Assembly: GCA_902468695.1 (NCBI GenBank)
Contig: CABQZS010000143.1
Location: 1-7,295, forward strand
Reading direction: 5' to 3'
DNA: 7,295 nt
Source of the DNA: an uncultured Collinsella sp.
GTDB lineage: Bacteria; Actinomycetota; Coriobacteriia; Coriobacteriales; Coriobacteriaceae
The notes below the pieces were generated by a model. It had not been told where the DNA came from and ran no database searches. It saw nothing but the letters and a program-made list of their open reading frames with translations. The translations under genes and the position numbers were made by a program. Below, one piece after another: positions 6,550 to 7,295 of the stretch (the first letter of the stretch is position 1; every line of letters starts with the position of its first letter).

Positions 6550-6972
6550 TTAACTTTCGTGCATGAGTGCAAAAGACATATCGGCGCGGCAGCAAACCTC
6601 ACCGTTGACGCTCGCAGTACCCGTCGCAAAGCGGAACGGCCCGCGCGCACGCGTGATGGTGCACACCAGATCCACCGTGTCGCCCGGGCGCACCGGACGC
6701 TTAAAGCGCACCTTGTCCAGACTCGTGTAGAACGGCGTCGCGCCGCGCGCCTCCTCATCGCCCATCAGCAGCACGCAGCAGTTCTGGGCGAGCATCTCGC
6801 ACTGGATCACGCCGGGGACGACCGGGTTTCCCGGAAAATGCCCCTGTAAAAAGTACTCGTCGCCCGTAATCGTTATCTTGCCGTGGGCCTCGTCGCCCAC
6901 CAGCTCGGCTTCGTCGAGCAAAAGCATCGGCTCGCGATGCGGTAACAGTTCTTTAAGCTCTTCTTTGTTCAT
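6550..6972 (-). CDS. fabZ: 3-hydroxyacyl-[acyl-carrier-protein] dehydratase
   Basis: A hot-dog-fold enzyme of 140 residues that removes water from 3-hydroxyacyl-ACP to give trans-2-enoyl-ACP in type II fatty-acid elongation. The N-terminal LPHREPMLLLD and the central HFPGNPVVPGVIQCE (45-59) are diagnostic. His45 and Glu59 are the expected catalytic pair, and Glu rather than Asp at that place points to FabZ over FabA. A GTG at 6981 in the same frame would add three residues, but it lies within the AGGTGA ribosome site that serves the ATG at 6972. Placing fabZ between accB and accC is the arrangement of Firmicutes-type fatty-acid operons. Confidence 0.96.
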   Translation of the reverse strand: MNKEELKELLPHREPMLLLDEAELVGDEAHGKITITGDEYFLQGHFPGNPVVPGVIQCEMLAQNCCVLLMGDEEARGATPFYTSLDKVRFKRPVRPGDTVDLVCTITRARGPFRFATGTASVNGEVCCRADMSFALMHES

Positions 6973-6977
6973 GGATA

Positions 6978-6983
6978 TCACCT
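6978..6983 (-). promoter_or_regulatory. Ribosome binding site that fixes the fabZ start
   Basis: AGGTGA, a perfect match to the anti-Shine-Dalgarno core, lies 5 nt before the ATG at 6972. Its AG belongs to the TAG stop codon of accB, so ribosomes ending accB stop on the fabZ entry site. This excludes the in-frame GTG at 6981 as the main start. Confidence 0.8.
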
Positions 6984-7295
6984 ATCCGATCCTCATGAGG
7001 CAGCTGCCAAACTCCACGAGGTCGCCGTCGGCCACGCAGATCTCGAGCACCTCGCCGTCTGCCTCGGCCGTCACCTCGTTGAGAACCTTCATGGCCTCGA
7101 TGATGCAGAGGGTCTCGCCGGCCTTGACCTTGGAGCCCACGCGCACAAACGGTTCGTCGCCCGGCGCCGGGGCAGCATAGAAAACGCCGACCATGGGAGC
7201 GGTCACCTCGGTGCCCTTAGGCTCCGGTGTGGCGGCAGGCGCCTGCGCGGCGGGTTCCGGTGCGGTGGCAGGCATGGCGACAGGAGCCACCGCCG
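6982..7295 (-). CDS. accB: Acetyl-CoA carboxylase, biotin carboxyl carrier protein (5' end outside the window)
   Basis: The C-terminal 104 residues or so are visible. An Ala/Pro-rich flexible linker (roughly 7291 back to 7210) leads into the biotinyl domain, which starts near VTAPMVGVFYAAPAPGDEPF and contains the biotinylation motif IEAMKVLNEV with the modifiable lysine at 7087-7089. The domain ends GSCLMRIG. Full-length AccB is usually about 150-160 residues, so some 50 N-terminal residues lie beyond the right edge. A GTG at 7290 falls inside the linker in a frame that stays open to the window edge, so it should not be taken as the start. The protein carries carboxybiotin between AccC and the AccDA carboxyltransferase. 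The stop is 9 nt before fabZ. Confidence 0.95.
   Translation of the reverse strand, partial: AVAPVAMPATAPEPAAQAPAATPEPKGTEVTAPMVGVFYAAPAPGDEPFVRVGSKVKAGETLCIIEAMKVLNEVTAEADGEVLEICVADGDLVEFGSCLMRIG

Noticed and set aside
5538..6566. Plus-strand open frame of 342 codons opposite accC
   Set aside because: It is an antisense shadow of accC with no family motif or credible ribosome site. The coding evidence on the other strand is overwhelming.
6540..6758. In-frame N-terminal extension of accC
   Set aside because: It is the out-of-frame shadow of fabZ. The biotin carboxylase homology begins exactly at the ATG at 6539.

Overview
The window reads as a piece of a high-GC bacterial chromosome, most likely a gut Coriobacteriia (Collinsella-like). 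That placement is inferred from the strong G/C third-position bias, the Firmicutes-style fatty-acid gene order in a high-GC background and the fused accD-accA gene. It was not established by a search. All six complete or nearly complete genes are on the minus strand, so the biological reading order is from right to left.

Right half (about 7295 to 3485): the tail of a fatty-acid synthesis operon in the order accB (5' end outside the window), fabZ, accC, accD-accA fusion. Gaps are 9 and 10 nt, followed by a 14-nt overlap, which indicates translational coupling. Together the Acc proteins make a complete acetyl-CoA carboxylase: biotin carrier, biotin carboxylase, and both carboxyltransferase halves on one chain. 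FabZ dehydrates 3-hydroxyacyl-ACP in the elongation cycle fed by the malonyl-CoA that the Acc proteins make.

Middle (3444 to 2159): only 40 nt after the fusion gene lies a stand-alone PTS EIIC-like sugar permease with no EIIB or EIIA domain. It is followed by a convincing Rho-independent terminator (2159-2191). Two related short dyads bracket the permease gene (2195-2225 and 3460-3490), one of them containing the stop codon of accDA.

Left half (2160 to 259): after a candidate promoter come a cation diffusion facilitator with manganese-type metal-site residues and an extra C-terminal domain, then a histidine phosphatase (phosphoglycerate mutase-like), separated by 39 nt and probably co-transcribed.

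Left edge (1 to 286): an almost complete imperfect palindrome about 286 nt long, with arms that align from base 1/286 to a central 9-bp hairpin. The right arm holds the last codons and stop of the histidine phosphatase. The left arm holds the same codons in the opposite orientation. This suggests a second, tail-to-tail copy of the same gene just beyond the window edge, or a palindromic mobile element that supplies both stops. It is the most unusual structure here.
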